Shown here: one piece after another, positions 46,107-55,550 of the stretch
Layout of the letters: each line of letters starts with the position of its first letter
How positions within the stretch are numbered: position 1 is the stretch's first letter
Assembly: GCF_003610375.1 (NCBI RefSeq)
Contig: NZ_RAPZ01000012.1
Location: forward strand, 124,001-188,000
DNA from: Sphingomonas sp. PP-CC-1A-547
GTDB taxonomy: Bacteria; Pseudomonadota; Alphaproteobacteria; Sphingomonadales; Sphingomonadaceae
Direction: 5' to 3'
Length of the DNA stretch: 64,000 bases
Position numbers and translations under genes: made by a program
The notes under the pieces: model-generated
What the model was told of the DNA's origin: nothing
Seen by the model: the letters and a program-made list of their open reading frames with translations, nothing else
Databases searched by the model: none

Positions 46107-47933
46107 TTGTCCGTCAAACTGCTGCTTGCCGCTTTCCTGTCCGCGACCGTCTGCAGCGCCGCGGCGAGTGCGCAGGCGTTGCCGCCTCCCGTCGCGCAGC
46201 CGGGCGAGAGTGCGGACGATGCGCGGCTCAAGCGGGTGTTCTACGACAGCGACGAGGCGAGCCTGAAACGCAATCCGATCGAGGGGATCTTCCGCGGCGA
46301 TTTGCGCTATGCGGACCGGCTCGGCGATTATCTGACCGATGCGTATCTGGCCGCCGAACGCGCGGCGATCGAGCATGATCTGGCCGCGCTCAAGACGATC
46401 GACCGGACGAAGCTGACCGCGACCGACCAGATCGCGTACGACGTGTTCAAGACGCGCAACGAAACCGACCTGGCCGGCTATGCCCCCGCAATCGTCAGGG
46501 TCGAGCGCGACTTGCCGATCGACCATTTCAACGGGTTCCAGACCTTCTATCCCGACCTCGCATCGGGCAAGGGCGCGGCGCCGTTCAAGACGCTCGTCGA
46601 CTATGAGAACAACCTGAAGCGCAACGCGCAATATGCCGCGGTGCTCGACCGCGCGATCGGGCTGTTCCGCCAGGGCATGAAGGACAGGATCGTCCAGCCG
46701 AAGCTGGTCGTGACCAACATGATCCAGGAGTTCGACAACCTCATTGCGGAGGGCGTCGAGGGATCGACCTTCTACGGCCCGGTGAAGACCTTCCCCGCGT
46801 CAATCCCGGCGGCCGACCAGACGCGGCTGGAAGCAGCCTATGCGGCGCAGATCCGCGATGTCATCACGCCTGCGCACCAGCGGATGCGGGACTTTCTCGC
46901 CAAGACGTATTTGCCAGTTGCGCGCGAAACGGTGGGCTTGTCCGCGCTGCCCGGGGGCGATGCTTATTATGCCTATCTGATCCGCAAGAACACCACGCTG
47001 CCGATGATCGCAGAGCAGGTCCACCAGCTCGGCCTGTCCGAGGTCGCGCGGATCCTGAAGGGGATGGAGACGCAGAAGCAGGCCGTCGGGTTCAAGGGCG
47101 ACCTCCCCGCGTTCTTCACCTTCCTGCGAACCGACAAGCAGTTCCAGCCGAGTTCGGTCGCGCAGCTTCGCGACGGCTATCAGGCGATCGAAAAGCGCAT
47201 CTATCAGCGCATTCCCGAACAATTCTCGCTGACGCCGAAGACCGCACTGGAGATCCGACCGGTCCCAGCGTTCAAGGAAAAGGGCGCGGCCGGCGGCTCC
47301 TACGAAGGCGGTACGCCGGACGGATCGCGGCCGGGCGTGTTCTACTACAACAGCTACGACCTGCCCTCGCGCTACATGTGGGAGATGGAGACGCTGTTCC
47401 TGCACGAGGGCGTGCCGGGACATCATTTCCAGATCAGCCTCGCGCAGGAAAACACCGCGCTGCCGGCCTTCATGCGGTTCGGCGGCAATACCGCCTATGT
47501 CGAGGGCTGGGCGCTGTATGCCGAGAGCCTGTGGAAGGAACTCGGCATGGAGACCGATCCGTATCAGCGGATGGGCGGGCTGAACGACGAGATGCTCCGC
47601 GCGATGCGGCTGGTGGTCGACAGCGGCATCCATGCCAAGGGTTGGACGCGCGATCAGGCGATCGACTATATGCTCGCCAATTCGCCGATGGCGCGAACTG
47701 ATGCGACTGCCGAGGTCGAACGCTACATCGCGATTCCCGGCCAGGCGCTGGCCTACAAGATCGGTCAGCTGACGATCGCGCGGACCAAGGCGAAGGCGCA
47801 GGCCGCACTCGGCGCCAAGTTCGATCCGCGTGATTTCCATGCGCAGGTGCTCGATACCGGATCGCTGCCGATGCCGGTGCTCGAACGCAAGATCGACGCC
47901 TGGATCGCTGCCGGCGGCGGGGCAGCGAAATAA
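46107..47933 (+). CDS. DUF885 family protein, exported
   Basis: The 608-residue protein starts at TTG 46107 with AAAGGAA seven bases upstream; this gives a clear signal peptide ending ASAQA. The DUF885 core has YYNSYDLPSRYMWEME and LHEGVPGHHFQ, a HExxxxHH-type pattern that suggests a zinc peptidase, and an E in the helix RFGGNTAYVEGWALYAE. Family members are periplasmic proteins of uncertain enzymology. The 165-base gap before it shows no gene. Confidence 0.85.
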   Translation: MSVKLLLAAFLSATVCSAAASAQALPPPVAQPGESADDARLKRVFYDSDEASLKRNPIEGIFRGDLRYADRLGDYLTDAYLAAERAAIEHDLAALKTIDRTKLTATDQIAYDVFKTRNETDLAGYAPAIVRVERDLPIDHFNGFQTFYPDLASGKGAAPFKTLVDYENNLKRNAQYAAVLDRAIGLFRQGMKDRIVQPKLVVTNMIQEFDNLIAEGVEGSTFYGPVKTFPASIPAADQTRLEAAYAAQIRDVITPAHQRMRDFLAKTYLPVARETVGLSALPGGDAYYAYLIRKNTTLPMIAEQVHQLGLSEVARILKGMETQKQAVGFKGDLPAFFTFLRTDKQFQPSSVAQLRDGYQAIEKRIYQRIPEQFSLTPKTALEIRPVPAFKEKGAAGGSYEGGTPDGSRPGVFYYNSYDLPSRYMWEMETLFLHEGVPGHHFQISLAQENTALPAFMRFGGNTAYVEGWALYAESLWKELGMETDPYQRMGGLNDEMLRAMRLVVDSGIHAKGWTRDQAIDYMLANSPMARTDATAEVERYIAIPGQALAYKIGQLTIARTKAKAQAALGAKFDPRDFHAQVLDTGSLPMPVLERKIDAWIAAGGGAAK

Positions 47934-48059
47934 TCGTGCGGGCGCTACCCTGCTAGAATGGTTCGGCTGGCGCCTGGTGGGCGGTTTTACCCTGCCTCAC
48001 CAAGCGCCGGTCATGAACCGCGGCGGGGACGACGCGTGAGCAGCTTGCCCGCCTAGCGC

Positions 48060-49736
48060 CTAGGCCTTCCGAAGCGATTTGACCGCATGATCGGCGGCGC
48101 GCGCGGTCAGGGCCATGAAGGTCAGCGACGGGTTCACGCACGAGATCGACGCCATTTGCGCGCCGTCGGTGACGTAGAGGTTCGATGCCGCGTGCGCCTG
48201 GCTCCATTCGTTGAGCACCGAGGTGCGCGGGTCTCGCCCCATGCGCGCGCCGCCCATTTCGTGGATCGCGTCGCCGGGGACGTGCTCGCTCTCCGAACTC
48301 TTGACGTTGGTGAGCCCCGCACCTTTCAGCATCGCCTCGCCCTGCGCCCGCGCATCGGTCATCATCTTCAGTTCGTTGTCGCGGAAGCGGACGTCGAAGC
48401 GGACGAGTGGCACACCGAACCGGTCGACCTTGCTGGCGTGCAGCGAAACCTTGTTGTCGGCATAGGGAAGGCATTCGCCGAACGCGCCCATGCTGAACCG
48501 CCACGGCGCATATTTGCGCATGCCCTGCTTCATCGACGCGCCGAACCCAACCGGAGCGGCGGGGTTGCGGTACGCGCTGCCCTGATAGCCATAGCCGCGC
48601 TTGAAGCCGACGCCCTCGTCGCCACCGATGTTGCGGAAGCGCGGGACGTAGACGCCACCTGGGCGGCGACCGAATTCGATGAACTCCTCCATGCCGGGGA
48701 TGTCGCCTTCGATTCCGACGCGGAAGATGTGGTCCATCACATAACGCCCGAGCGTGCCGCTCTCGTCGAAATAGCTGCGGTCGCTGCCCGGTGCGCGCGA
48801 GTTGAGCAGGATTTGCGTCGAGGCGATTGCCGAAGCACAGAGGAAGACGAGATCGGCGTTGACCGTTTCCGCTTTGCCGGTCTTGGCGTCGATGTAGCGG
48901 ACGCCGGTGACCATTTTGCGCGTCGCGTCGTACATGAGGTTGGTGACGACCGAGTCCGACTTGAGCGTCAGGCGGCCCGTCGCGCGCGCAGCCGGCAAGG
49001 TCACGGCCTGGGTCGAGAAATAGGCACCGAACGAGCAGCCATTGCCGCACTGGTTGCGGAACTGGCATTTCGTGCGGTTCTGGTCGGGCTTGTCCTCGGT
49101 CATGTTCGACAGCCGCGTGTTGATCAGTTTGCGGCCGGGGAACTTGGATTCGAGACCTTGCTTGAGCCATTTCTCGGCGACGTTCATCGGCATCGGCGGT
49201 TGAAATTCGCTGTCGGGGAGATAGGCGAGGTTCTCGCGCGAGCCGGACACGCCGATGTATTTCTCGACATAGCTATACCACGGCGCGACGTCGTCGTAGC
49301 GGATTGGCCAGTCGCCATCGAGGCCGTCGCGCTTGTTCGCCTCGAAGTCTTGCGGGCTCCAGCGGAAGCACCAGCGGCCCCAGATCAGCGACTTGCCGCC
49401 AACCGCGCCCGGCCGGATCCAGTAGAATTTGCTGCCCTCGTCATAAGCGTACGGATTCAGCCGGTCGTCGTTGTGGAACTCGCGGTTGCTGGGCTGGACA
49501 TAGCCGTGCTTGGCGATGAAATAGTCGCTGTCCACCAATGGCTTGGGCATGATGTTGCGCGCGGGTACCTCGTAGGCGGGCTTGCCATCATAGGTGTAGC
49601 CTTCGCCGTGCTCGACCATCTTGCCGCGGTCGAGCATCAGGACGCGGAGGCCCTTTTCGGTCAATTCCTTCGCAGCGAAACCGCCGCTGACGCCCGAACC
49701 GATTACGATCGCGTCGAACCTGTTGGTCTCAGCCAT
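48060..49736 (-). CDS. GMC oxidoreductase, sugar/glycoside dehydrogenase large subunit
   Basis: The 558-residue flavoprotein has the FAD motif IGSGVSGGF (12-20), GGKSLIWGRW (113-122) and the GMC C-terminus with HEMGGARMG and CVNPSLTFMAL, which give the catalytic His/Asn pair. Three cysteines C224, C230 and C234 (CQFRNQCGNGC) match the site that holds an iron-sulfur cluster in three-subunit FAD glucose dehydrogenases. It has no signal peptide; such subunits are co-exported with a Tat-tagged small subunit, here at 50616. It probably oxidises C3 of sugars, as in Caulobacter LacC-type enzymes. It is the last gene of the operon. Confidence 0.9.
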   Translation of the reverse strand: MAETNRFDAIVIGSGVSGGFAAKELTEKGLRVLMLDRGKMVEHGEGYTYDGKPAYEVPARNIMPKPLVDSDYFIAKHGYVQPSNREFHNDDRLNPYAYDEGSKFYWIRPGAVGGKSLIWGRWCFRWSPQDFEANKRDGLDGDWPIRYDDVAPWYSYVEKYIGVSGSRENLAYLPDSEFQPPMPMNVAEKWLKQGLESKFPGRKLINTRLSNMTEDKPDQNRTKCQFRNQCGNGCSFGAYFSTQAVTLPAARATGRLTLKSDSVVTNLMYDATRKMVTGVRYIDAKTGKAETVNADLVFLCASAIASTQILLNSRAPGSDRSYFDESGTLGRYVMDHIFRVGIEGDIPGMEEFIEFGRRPGGVYVPRFRNIGGDEGVGFKRGYGYQGSAYRNPAAPVGFGASMKQGMRKYAPWRFSMGAFGECLPYADNKVSLHASKVDRFGVPLVRFDVRFRDNELKMMTDARAQGEAMLKGAGLTNVKSSESEHVPGDAIHEMGGARMGRDPRTSVLNEWSQAHAASNLYVTDGAQMASISCVNPSLTFMALTARAADHAVKSLRKA

Positions 49737-49785
49737 GATCTTCCTCTCCTAATACTCAGAAACGCGCCTATTCAGCAGCAGCCGA

Positions 49786-50619
49786 TCAGAACCGAAGCGC
49801 GCGCAACGTCCGGAAACTCGTGGTGATGTCGGGCAGGTACGGTGCAGGGGCCTGATCGTTCTCGACGTAGAAATGCCGGACGCCGGCGCTGCCCTTCAGC
49901 TTGAACAGCGCGGCGAAATCGACCGTCCCCGCGCCGACCGCCGCCATGCTGCGATCGGGGCGCATATCCTTGACGTGATAGGCGTAGATCCGCTGCGACA
50001 GGCGCTTGATCAGCGTCGTCAGGTTCTCGCCGGCATGCAGCGCCCAGTAGAGATCGAGTTCGAGCTTCACGAGCGCGGGGTCGGTCTCCTTCAGCAGCCG
50101 CTCGTACAGGCTGACGCCCCCTGGCTTCGTGGTGAATTCGAAATCGTGGTTGTGATAGGCGAAGCCCAGCCCGGCCTTTTTCAGGTCGGTGGCGAACCGG
50201 TTGAAGTTCGGCAGTGCCGCGGTCCAGCCCGCTTCGTTGCGATGCTCGTCGGTCATGTACGGCAGCACGACCGTGGTCGCGCCGAGCGTCTTGGCCATCG
50301 TCACCGACTGGTCGAACCGCTGGAGCAGCGCGTCGTAGCCGATATGCACCGAGGGCGCGGTCAGGCCGAGCTTGTCCATCGTCCGGCGCAGCATCGCGTG
50401 ATCCATGCCCTCATAGCCGCCACCGCCGAACTCGACCTCGCGGTAGCCGATCTTCGCAACCTGCCCGAGCGTGCCGACCGGGTCTTTCGAGAAGATGTCG
50501 CGGATGGTGTAGAGTTGCAGGCCGATCGCCTTCAACTGCGCCGCGGAGGCGGTCGGCACGAACGCGAGCGCTGCGACCGCGCCGGAGCCAGCGAGCAGGT
50601 TTCTACGGCTGAGGATCAT
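49786..50619 (-). CDS. Tat-exported TIM-barrel sugar isomerase/epimerase
   Basis: The 277-residue protein has a twin-arginine signal (SRRNLLAGSG) and a xylose-isomerase-like barrel: GLQLYTIRD, GYREVEFGG, YHNHDFEF with the metal-binding His/Glu region, LELDLYWALHAG, YHVKDM and FYVEND. Members act as isomerases or epimerases, and some cleave 3-keto glycosides. Export to the periplasm puts it with the dehydrogenase. It overlaps the small-subunit gene by four bases. Confidence 0.87.
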   Translation of the reverse strand: MILSRRNLLAGSGAVAALAFVPTASAAQLKAIGLQLYTIRDIFSKDPVGTLGQVAKIGYREVEFGGGGYEGMDHAMLRRTMDKLGLTAPSVHIGYDALLQRFDQSVTMAKTLGATTVVLPYMTDEHRNEAGWTAALPNFNRFATDLKKAGLGFAYHNHDFEFTTKPGGVSLYERLLKETDPALVKLELDLYWALHAGENLTTLIKRLSQRIYAYHVKDMRPDRSMAAVGAGTVDFAALFKLKGSAGVRHFYVENDQAPAPYLPDITTSFRTLRALRF

Positions 50620-51197
50620 GCGGAATACACCTTGTTGACCTGAGAATAGGGGAATGCGCCGTTATACTCGCCCGGCACCGGCAGATATTCGCGCTCCTGC
50701 GTCATGCCGATCTCCGACGTGTAATAGCCGGTGACGACGAGCTGGCGGAACGCCTCGAAGAAGACGCCGCCCGACGGGATCTGGTCGTTCATCGCCAGCG
50801 TGAGCAGCGCGTCCTGCTGCGCCGCGGTCGCCTTTGCACCGGAGATTTTATAGTCCTTCAGGCTGCGCGCTTCGATCGCATCGAGCCCGGCAAGGATCGG
50901 CACGCGGTCGGCGGGTACGGCCCAGTCGGCGAGCAGCTTTTCGATATAGGCGGGTACGCCCGCGGCGATGGCGCCCGGCGTATCGGTGGTCGGCAGGACG
51001 CGTTCGCTGAGCGCGGTCATCAGCGCGCGCTGGGGGGCTGTGAAGACCGCGACACTTGGCGGGCCTTCGCTGATGACGGGGATGCCCGCCGCCGCGCCCG
51101 GTGTTGCCGCGACCCCGGCTGCGCGTGCGATCGGCGCATACAAAGCTGTGCCGAACATGGCGACGACACCGGCGAGTGCTGTTCTGCGGTCGATCAT
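50616..51197 (-). CDS. Gluconate 2-dehydrogenase subunit 3 family protein (Tat)
   Basis: The 193-residue protein has a twin-arginine signal (DRRTALAGVVAMFG) and the small-subunit pattern LMTALSERVLPTTDTPGAIA, GVPAYIEKLL and SGGVFFEAFRQLVVTGYYTS. In related three-part dehydrogenases this subunit (LacA type) carries the Tat signal and escorts the flavoprotein to the periplasm. Flanked by four-base overlaps on both sides. Confidence 0.9.
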   Translation of the reverse strand: MIDRRTALAGVVAMFGTALYAPIARAAGVAATPGAAAGIPVISEGPPSVAVFTAPQRALMTALSERVLPTTDTPGAIAAGVPAYIEKLLADWAVPADRVPILAGLDAIEARSLKDYKISGAKATAAQQDALLTLAMNDQIPSGGVFFEAFRQLVVTGYYTSEIGMTQEREYLPVPGEYNGAFPYSQVNKVYSA

Positions 51198-52027
51198 TTA
51201 CCGTCCTTCTTCAGGTCCTGCGCGATCGCCGCTTCGGTCAGCGGACGGACCCAGATGTTGCGGAACGACACCGGCGAGTCGTGATCCTGGAGCTGGATCG
51301 GTGCGGCATCGGCGTGCGCGGTGTAACTGGCCACCTTGCGCCAGATCGTGGTGCCGAGCATCGCCTGGTGGTTCTGGACCAGCACGCCGTTGAGCAGCGC
51401 AGTGACATAGGCCGGGCGGAGCAGGCTGCCGTCGGTGGCAAAGCGCGGGCGCTCGAACACGATGTCGTAGGTCTGCCACTCGCCGGGACGCCGCGCCGCG
51501 TTCACCAGCGGTGGCTTCCAGCCATAGACCGCGCCGACGGTGCCATCGGCATAGGTCGGGTTCTGCGCGCCATCGAGGATCTGCAGTTCGTAGCGCTGCA
51601 TGAACCAGATGCCGCTGTTGCCGCGATCCTGCGAGCTCTTGGTCGGCGGGTTGGGCGAACGAAATTCGAGGTGCATCTGCACGTCGCCAAAACTCTGCTT
51701 CGAAACGAGATTATTCTCGCCGCCGCTTTTCGCGCGCGAAGGGATCGTGAGCGCACCGTTCTCTATCGGCCATGCGATGCGGTCGGGCTTCCAGGCGTCG
51801 AGCGAACGCCCGTCGAACAGCACGACCGCGTCGGCAGGCGGACCACCGGGGGTGGCGGCCGGCGCGACCACGATCGGCGCGGGCCGGTCGGCGTCGTGGA
51901 CCCGCCATTGTCCGTCGGGCAGCATCGGCGTGTCCTTGAAGCCGGGCTTATCCTGCGCCGCAACTGGCCCCGCCAGCGCCACGATGACGCTCGCCATCAA
52001 CACCGTCTTCATCCCCATCCCCCTCAT
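51194..52027 (-). CDS. DUF1080 protein, 3-keto-glycoside hydrolase type
   Basis: After a signal peptide the protein (277 residues from ATG 52027, or from MKTV at 52012) has the DUF1080 concanavalin-like fold: VVLFDGRSLDAWK, LVSKQSFGDVQMHLEFRSP, GNSGIWFMQRYELQILD and the late IQLQDHDSPVSFRNIWVRPL. DUF1080 proteins are known to split or hydrate 3-keto glycosides. In this operon it would cleave the product of the GMC enzyme in the periplasm. It overlaps both neighbours by four bases. Confidence 0.9.
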   Translation of the reverse strand: MRGMGMKTVLMASVIVALAGPVAAQDKPGFKDTPMLPDGQWRVHDADRPAPIVVAPAATPGGPPADAVVLFDGRSLDAWKPDRIAWPIENGALTIPSRAKSGGENNLVSKQSFGDVQMHLEFRSPNPPTKSSQDRGNSGIWFMQRYELQILDGAQNPTYADGTVGAVYGWKPPLVNAARRPGEWQTYDIVFERPRFATDGSLLRPAYVTALLNGVLVQNHQAMLGTTIWRKVASYTAHADAAPIQLQDHDSPVSFRNIWVRPLTEAAIAQDLKKDGK

Positions 52028-52947
52028 GCTGCGTCGATCACGCGGTAGGCGGCGATCAGGCGATCCTCGCCCGCGCGTCCGGCGATCGAATTGCCGTGTT
52101 CCATGCCGATCACGCCGGTGTAGCGTTGCGCCTTCAGCCACTTCACGATCGAGGCGAAGTTGATCTCGCCGGTCGACGGCTCGTTGCGACCCGGATTGTC
52201 GCCGAACTGGATATAGCCGATCTCGCTCCAGCAGGTGGCCAGCGTCGGGATCAGATTTCCCGACTGGATCTGCTCGTGATACAGGTCGGCAAGGATCTTC
52301 ACCGCCGGACTGTTGGCCCCGCGCGCGACCGCATAGCCCTGCGAAATCGTCTGCATGTAGACGCCGGGATGGTTGGTCCGCGTGTTGAGCGGCTCCATCA
52401 CCATCGCCGTGCCCGAGGACGCGACGATGTCGCCGGCGCGGCGCATCACGTCGATCACGCGCGCGGTCTGGATATCGACCGGCACCTTCGGATCCATGAA
52501 GCCGGTGACGACGGTCATCCGCGTCGCGTTCAGCCGCTTGGCGACGTCGAGCGAGGCGCGGATGTCGGCGAGGAACGCCTCGCGCTCGGCGCCGTCATTG
52601 GCACCGAGCAGCGGCCGCGACTTCGACCATTTGGGCATGCTGGCGACGAACACGCCCATCGTCATGCCGCGTTGCGCGAGCGCCTTGGCCATCTGCTCCT
52701 GCTCGGCCACGGACCGCGTTGCCGCCTCGTTGTCCTCCCAGGCGGTGAAGCCCTGGTCGGCGGCGTAGGCGATCTGCTCGATCCGACCGCCGCGACTGGC
52801 GAAGCTGCCTTCGTGTGGGGCGTAGCCGAGCGAGAACCGTGCGCCGTTCGAGTTGCGGCGTTGCCCCGCGGCCATGCCGGGTACCAGCGAGGCGGCGGCA
52901 CCTGCCGCGAGCCCAGCCCCGAGCAGATTTCGGCGGGAGAGCGTCAT
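52024..52947 (-). CDS. Tat-exported hydroxypyruvate isomerase-like TIM barrel
   Basis: The 307-residue protein has a twin-arginine signal (SRRNLLGAG) and a xylose-isomerase-like barrel with FSLGYAPHEGSF, MTVVTGFMD, MVMEPLNTRTNHPGVYM, IGYIQFGDNPGRNEP and GVIGMEHGNS. The glutamates and histidine in these motifs fit a metal site. It is the second exported barrel in the operon. The start is ATG 52947, with GGGAGAG upstream. Confidence 0.88.
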   Translation of the reverse strand: MTLSRRNLLGAGLAAGAAASLVPGMAAGQRRNSNGARFSLGYAPHEGSFASRGGRIEQIAYAADQGFTAWEDNEAATRSVAEQEQMAKALAQRGMTMGVFVASMPKWSKSRPLLGANDGAEREAFLADIRASLDVAKRLNATRMTVVTGFMDPKVPVDIQTARVIDVMRRAGDIVASSGTAMVMEPLNTRTNHPGVYMQTISQGYAVARGANSPAVKILADLYHEQIQSGNLIPTLATCWSEIGYIQFGDNPGRNEPSTGEINFASIVKWLKAQRYTGVIGMEHGNSIAGRAGEDRLIAAYRVIDAA

Positions 52948-52960
52948 GCGAGCAGTACCA

Positions 52961-53347
52961 TCATTTCGAGCCCTCGGCCTTGAGATAGGCGATGATCGCC
53001 GCGCGCTTGGCCGCATCGGGCGTCGCGATCGGCATCCGCGTGCCCGGCACCTTCTTCTGGGGGGCCGCGAGATATTCGTTGAGCGTCTGCTCGTCCCAGC
53101 GCAGCTTCGACGCCTTCATCGCGGCGGAATAATTGAAGCCGGGCGTCGCGGCGGCGGCACGGCCGACCACGCCGTACAGGTTCGGGCCGATGCCGTTGCG
53201 GCCACCCTTCACGACGGTGTGACACGCGCGGCAGGCGGCGAACGCCGGGGGTGAGGTTGCGGTGGATTGCGCGGTGGTCGGCACGGATATCGTGACCGCC
53301 GCAACCGCCGCGATGCTTCCCGCGACGAAAGCCATGAGCAACTTCAT
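52961..53347 (-). CDS. Exported cytochrome c, class I
   Basis: The 128-residue protein has a signal peptide, haem site C-R-A-C-H (about 39-43), IGPNLYGVVGR and the axial Met in GTRMPIA. It probably passes electrons from the GMC dehydrogenase to the respiratory chain, as LacB-type cytochromes do. It overlaps the Gfo/Idh gene by four bases and is 13 bases before the next gene. Confidence 0.93.
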   Translation of the reverse strand: MKLLMAFVAGSIAAVAAVTISVPTTAQSTATSPPAFAACRACHTVVKGGRNGIGPNLYGVVGRAAAATPGFNYSAAMKASKLRWDEQTLNEYLAAPQKKVPGTRMPIATPDAAKRAAIIAYLKAEGSK

Positions 53348-54489
53348 TCATTCTCTCCCGGATTTACTGAAGTCCATTTCTGGTCCGATGCGGCGTTGGC
53401 GATCACCGCTTCGATGAAGCGCATCGTGCGCAGGCCATCGGTCACGCCTGGAAACCAGCGGTCGGTGCCATCGCCGCGGATCGCTGAGGCGAATGCGCGA
53501 TAGAGGTTGGCGAACGCCTCGATATACCCCTCGGGATGCCCCGCCGGAGTCCGCACCAGCGTGGCGGTCGCGTCGAGCATGCCGGGGCCACCGGTTCGCA
53601 CGATCTCCGCCGGACGGTCGAGCCAGCGCAGCGTCAGCGTGTTCGGCTCCATCTGCGACCAGTCGAGCCCGCCGCGTTCGCCGTGGATGCGGAGTCGCAA
53701 CCCGTTCTCCTCGCCCGCCGCGACCTGGCTCGCCTTGAGCACACCGCGCGCGCCGCCCCCGAAGCGGAGCAATGCGCTGACGTCGTCGTCGAGCCGCCGG
53801 CCTTTGACATGCGTGGTGAGGTCCGCCGAGACCGACTGCACCGACAGCCCTGAGACATGCTCGGCGAGTTGAAATGCGTGCGTGCCGATGTCGCCGAGAC
53901 ACCCGCCGAGCCCCGCGCGGGCGGGATCGGTGCGCCATTCGGCCTGCTTGTTGCCGTCGGTATCGATCGATTGGCTGAGCCAGCCTTGTAGATATTCGAC
54001 CTGGACTAGGCGGATCGCGCCGAGATCGCCGCGTTCGATCCGAGCGCGTGCCTCTTCGATCATTGGGTAGCCGCTATAGGTGAACGCCAGCGCAAAGTGG
54101 CGGCCGCTGGCCTTGGCGGCGGCGGCGATCGCTTCGGCCTCGACGACGCTCATCGCCATCGGCTTTTCGCAGAAGACGTGGAAGCCGGCGTTCAGCGCGG
54201 CGATTGCCATGGGCGCGTGGAGGTGGTTCGGCGTAACGATCGCGAGCACTTCGATCCGTTCGTCCACGGGCAATGTGCGTTCGTGCGCGATCAGTGCTTC
54301 AAGCGATGGATAGACACGCTGCGCGTCCAGTTCGAGCTGCTCGCCGGTACGCGTGTTGCGCCCGCCATCGGTGCTGAACGCACCCGCCACCAAGTCCCAA
54401 TCGCCGTCGAGCGCCGCCGCCATCCGGTGGACGGCGCCGATAAAGGCCCCCTCCCCGCCGCCGGCCATACCGAGACGAAGCCGAGTCAT
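53344..54489 (-). CDS. Gfo/Idh/MocA family oxidoreductase
   Basis: The 381-residue protein has an N-terminal Rossmann domain ([16 protein letters not shown]), the hallmark EKP in [12 protein letters not shown], and [17 protein letters not shown] with the catalytic Asp/His of the C-terminal domain. It has no signal peptide. In this context it could reduce 3-keto-sugar to sugar in the cytosol with NAD(P)H. Overlaps both neighbours by four bases. Confidence 0.92.
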   Translation of the reverse strand: MTRLRLGMAGGGEGAFIGAVHRMAAALDGDWDLVAGAFSTDGGRNTRTGEQLELDAQRVYPSLEALIAHERTLPVDERIEVLAIVTPNHLHAPMAIAALNAGFHVFCEKPMAMSVVEAEAIAAAAKASGRHFALAFTYSGYPMIEEARARIERGDLGAIRLVQVEYLQGWLSQSIDTDGNKQAEWRTDPARAGLGGCLGDIGTHAFQLAEHVSGLSVQSVSADLTTHVKGRRLDDDVSALLRFGGGARGVLKASQVAAGEENGLRLRIHGERGGLDWSQMEPNTLTLRWLDRPAEIVRTGGPGMLDATATLVRTPAGHPEGYIEAFANLYRAFASAIRGDGTDRWFPGVTDGLRTMRFIEAVIANAASDQKWTSVNPGENE

Positions 54490-55550
54490 GCCTGCTCCTC
54501 CGCCAGCCCGAGCAGCTTGCGGATCGCGGCGCGATCGACCCCGCTGGCGGCGAAGTCGTCGAACGGGTGTTCGGTCAGGCGAATGATGTGATCGCGGATG
54601 AACGGCGCGCCTTCGCGGGCGCCGTCATCGGAGCGTTTCAACGCGCACTCCCATTCGAGCACTGCCCAGCCGTCATAGCCATACTGCGCCATCTTGCTGA
54701 AGATGCCGGAGAAATCGACCTGCCCGTCACCGAGCGAGCGGAACCGGCCGGCGCGGTCGACCCAGTTCTCGTAGCCGCCATACACGCCGGTTCGCCCGTT
54801 CGGGTTGAACTCCGCATCCTTGACGTGGAAGCACGAAATCCGGTCGTGATAGCGGTCGATGAAGTCGAGATAGTCGAGCTGCTGCAACACGAAATGCGAC
54901 GGATCGAACAACAGCCGCGCGCGCGGATGGTTGTCGACGGCCGTCAGGAACCGCTCCCAGGTCGCGCCGTCATGGACGTCCTCGCCCGGATGCACCTCGA
55001 ACGCGCAATCGACGCCGACATCCTCGAACACGTCGAGGATCGGTGTCCAGCGACGGGCGAGTTCGGCGAACGCTTCCTCGATTAGTCCGGCGGGACGTTG
55101 CGGCCATGGATAGACGTACGGCCATGCCAGCGCGCCCGAGAACGTCGCATGCGCGGACAGGCCGAGATTGGCGCTCGCCCTCGCCGCGAGCTTGACCTGT
55201 TCGACCGCCCAAATCTGGCGCTCGGCGGGCTTGCCGTGGACTTCGGGGGGCGCGAAGCCGTCGAACAGCGTGTCGTACGCGGGGTGCACCGCGACGAGTT
55301 GTCCTTGCAGATGCGTCGACAATTCGGTGACTTCGATGCCGTGCTTTGCCAAACCACCGCGAAGATCGTCGCAATACGTCTTGCTCTCCGCCGCGAGCTT
55401 CAGGTCGATCAACTGCGCGTTGCAGGGAATCTGGACGCCGACATAGCCAAGCCCTGCCGCCCATTCCGCCAGACCGTCGAGCGTATCGAACGGTGCCTCA
55501 TCTCCAAGAAACTGGGCGAGGAATATCCCGGGGCCCTTCATACCGCTCAT
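54486..55550 (-). CDS. Cytosolic TIM-barrel sugar isomerase/epimerase
   Basis: The 354-residue barrel has GYVGVQIPCN, CAFEVHPGEDVHDG, LLFDPSHFVLQQLDY, CFHVKDAEF and WAVLEWECA, which give the metal-binding Glu/Asp/His/Glu set of the xylose-isomerase-like superfamily. It has no export signal. It is typically paired with Gfo/Idh/MocA proteins in sugar clusters, as here, with a four-base overlap. Confidence 0.9.
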   Translation of the reverse strand: MSGMKGPGIFLAQFLGDEAPFDTLDGLAEWAAGLGYVGVQIPCNAQLIDLKLAAESKTYCDDLRGGLAKHGIEVTELSTHLQGQLVAVHPAYDTLFDGFAPPEVHGKPAERQIWAVEQVKLAARASANLGLSAHATFSGALAWPYVYPWPQRPAGLIEEAFAELARRWTPILDVFEDVGVDCAFEVHPGEDVHDGATWERFLTAVDNHPRARLLFDPSHFVLQQLDYLDFIDRYHDRISCFHVKDAEFNPNGRTGVYGGYENWVDRAGRFRSLGDGQVDFSGIFSKMAQYGYDGWAVLEWECALKRSDDGAREGAPFIRDHIIRLTEHPFDDFAASGVDRAAIRKLLGLAEEQA

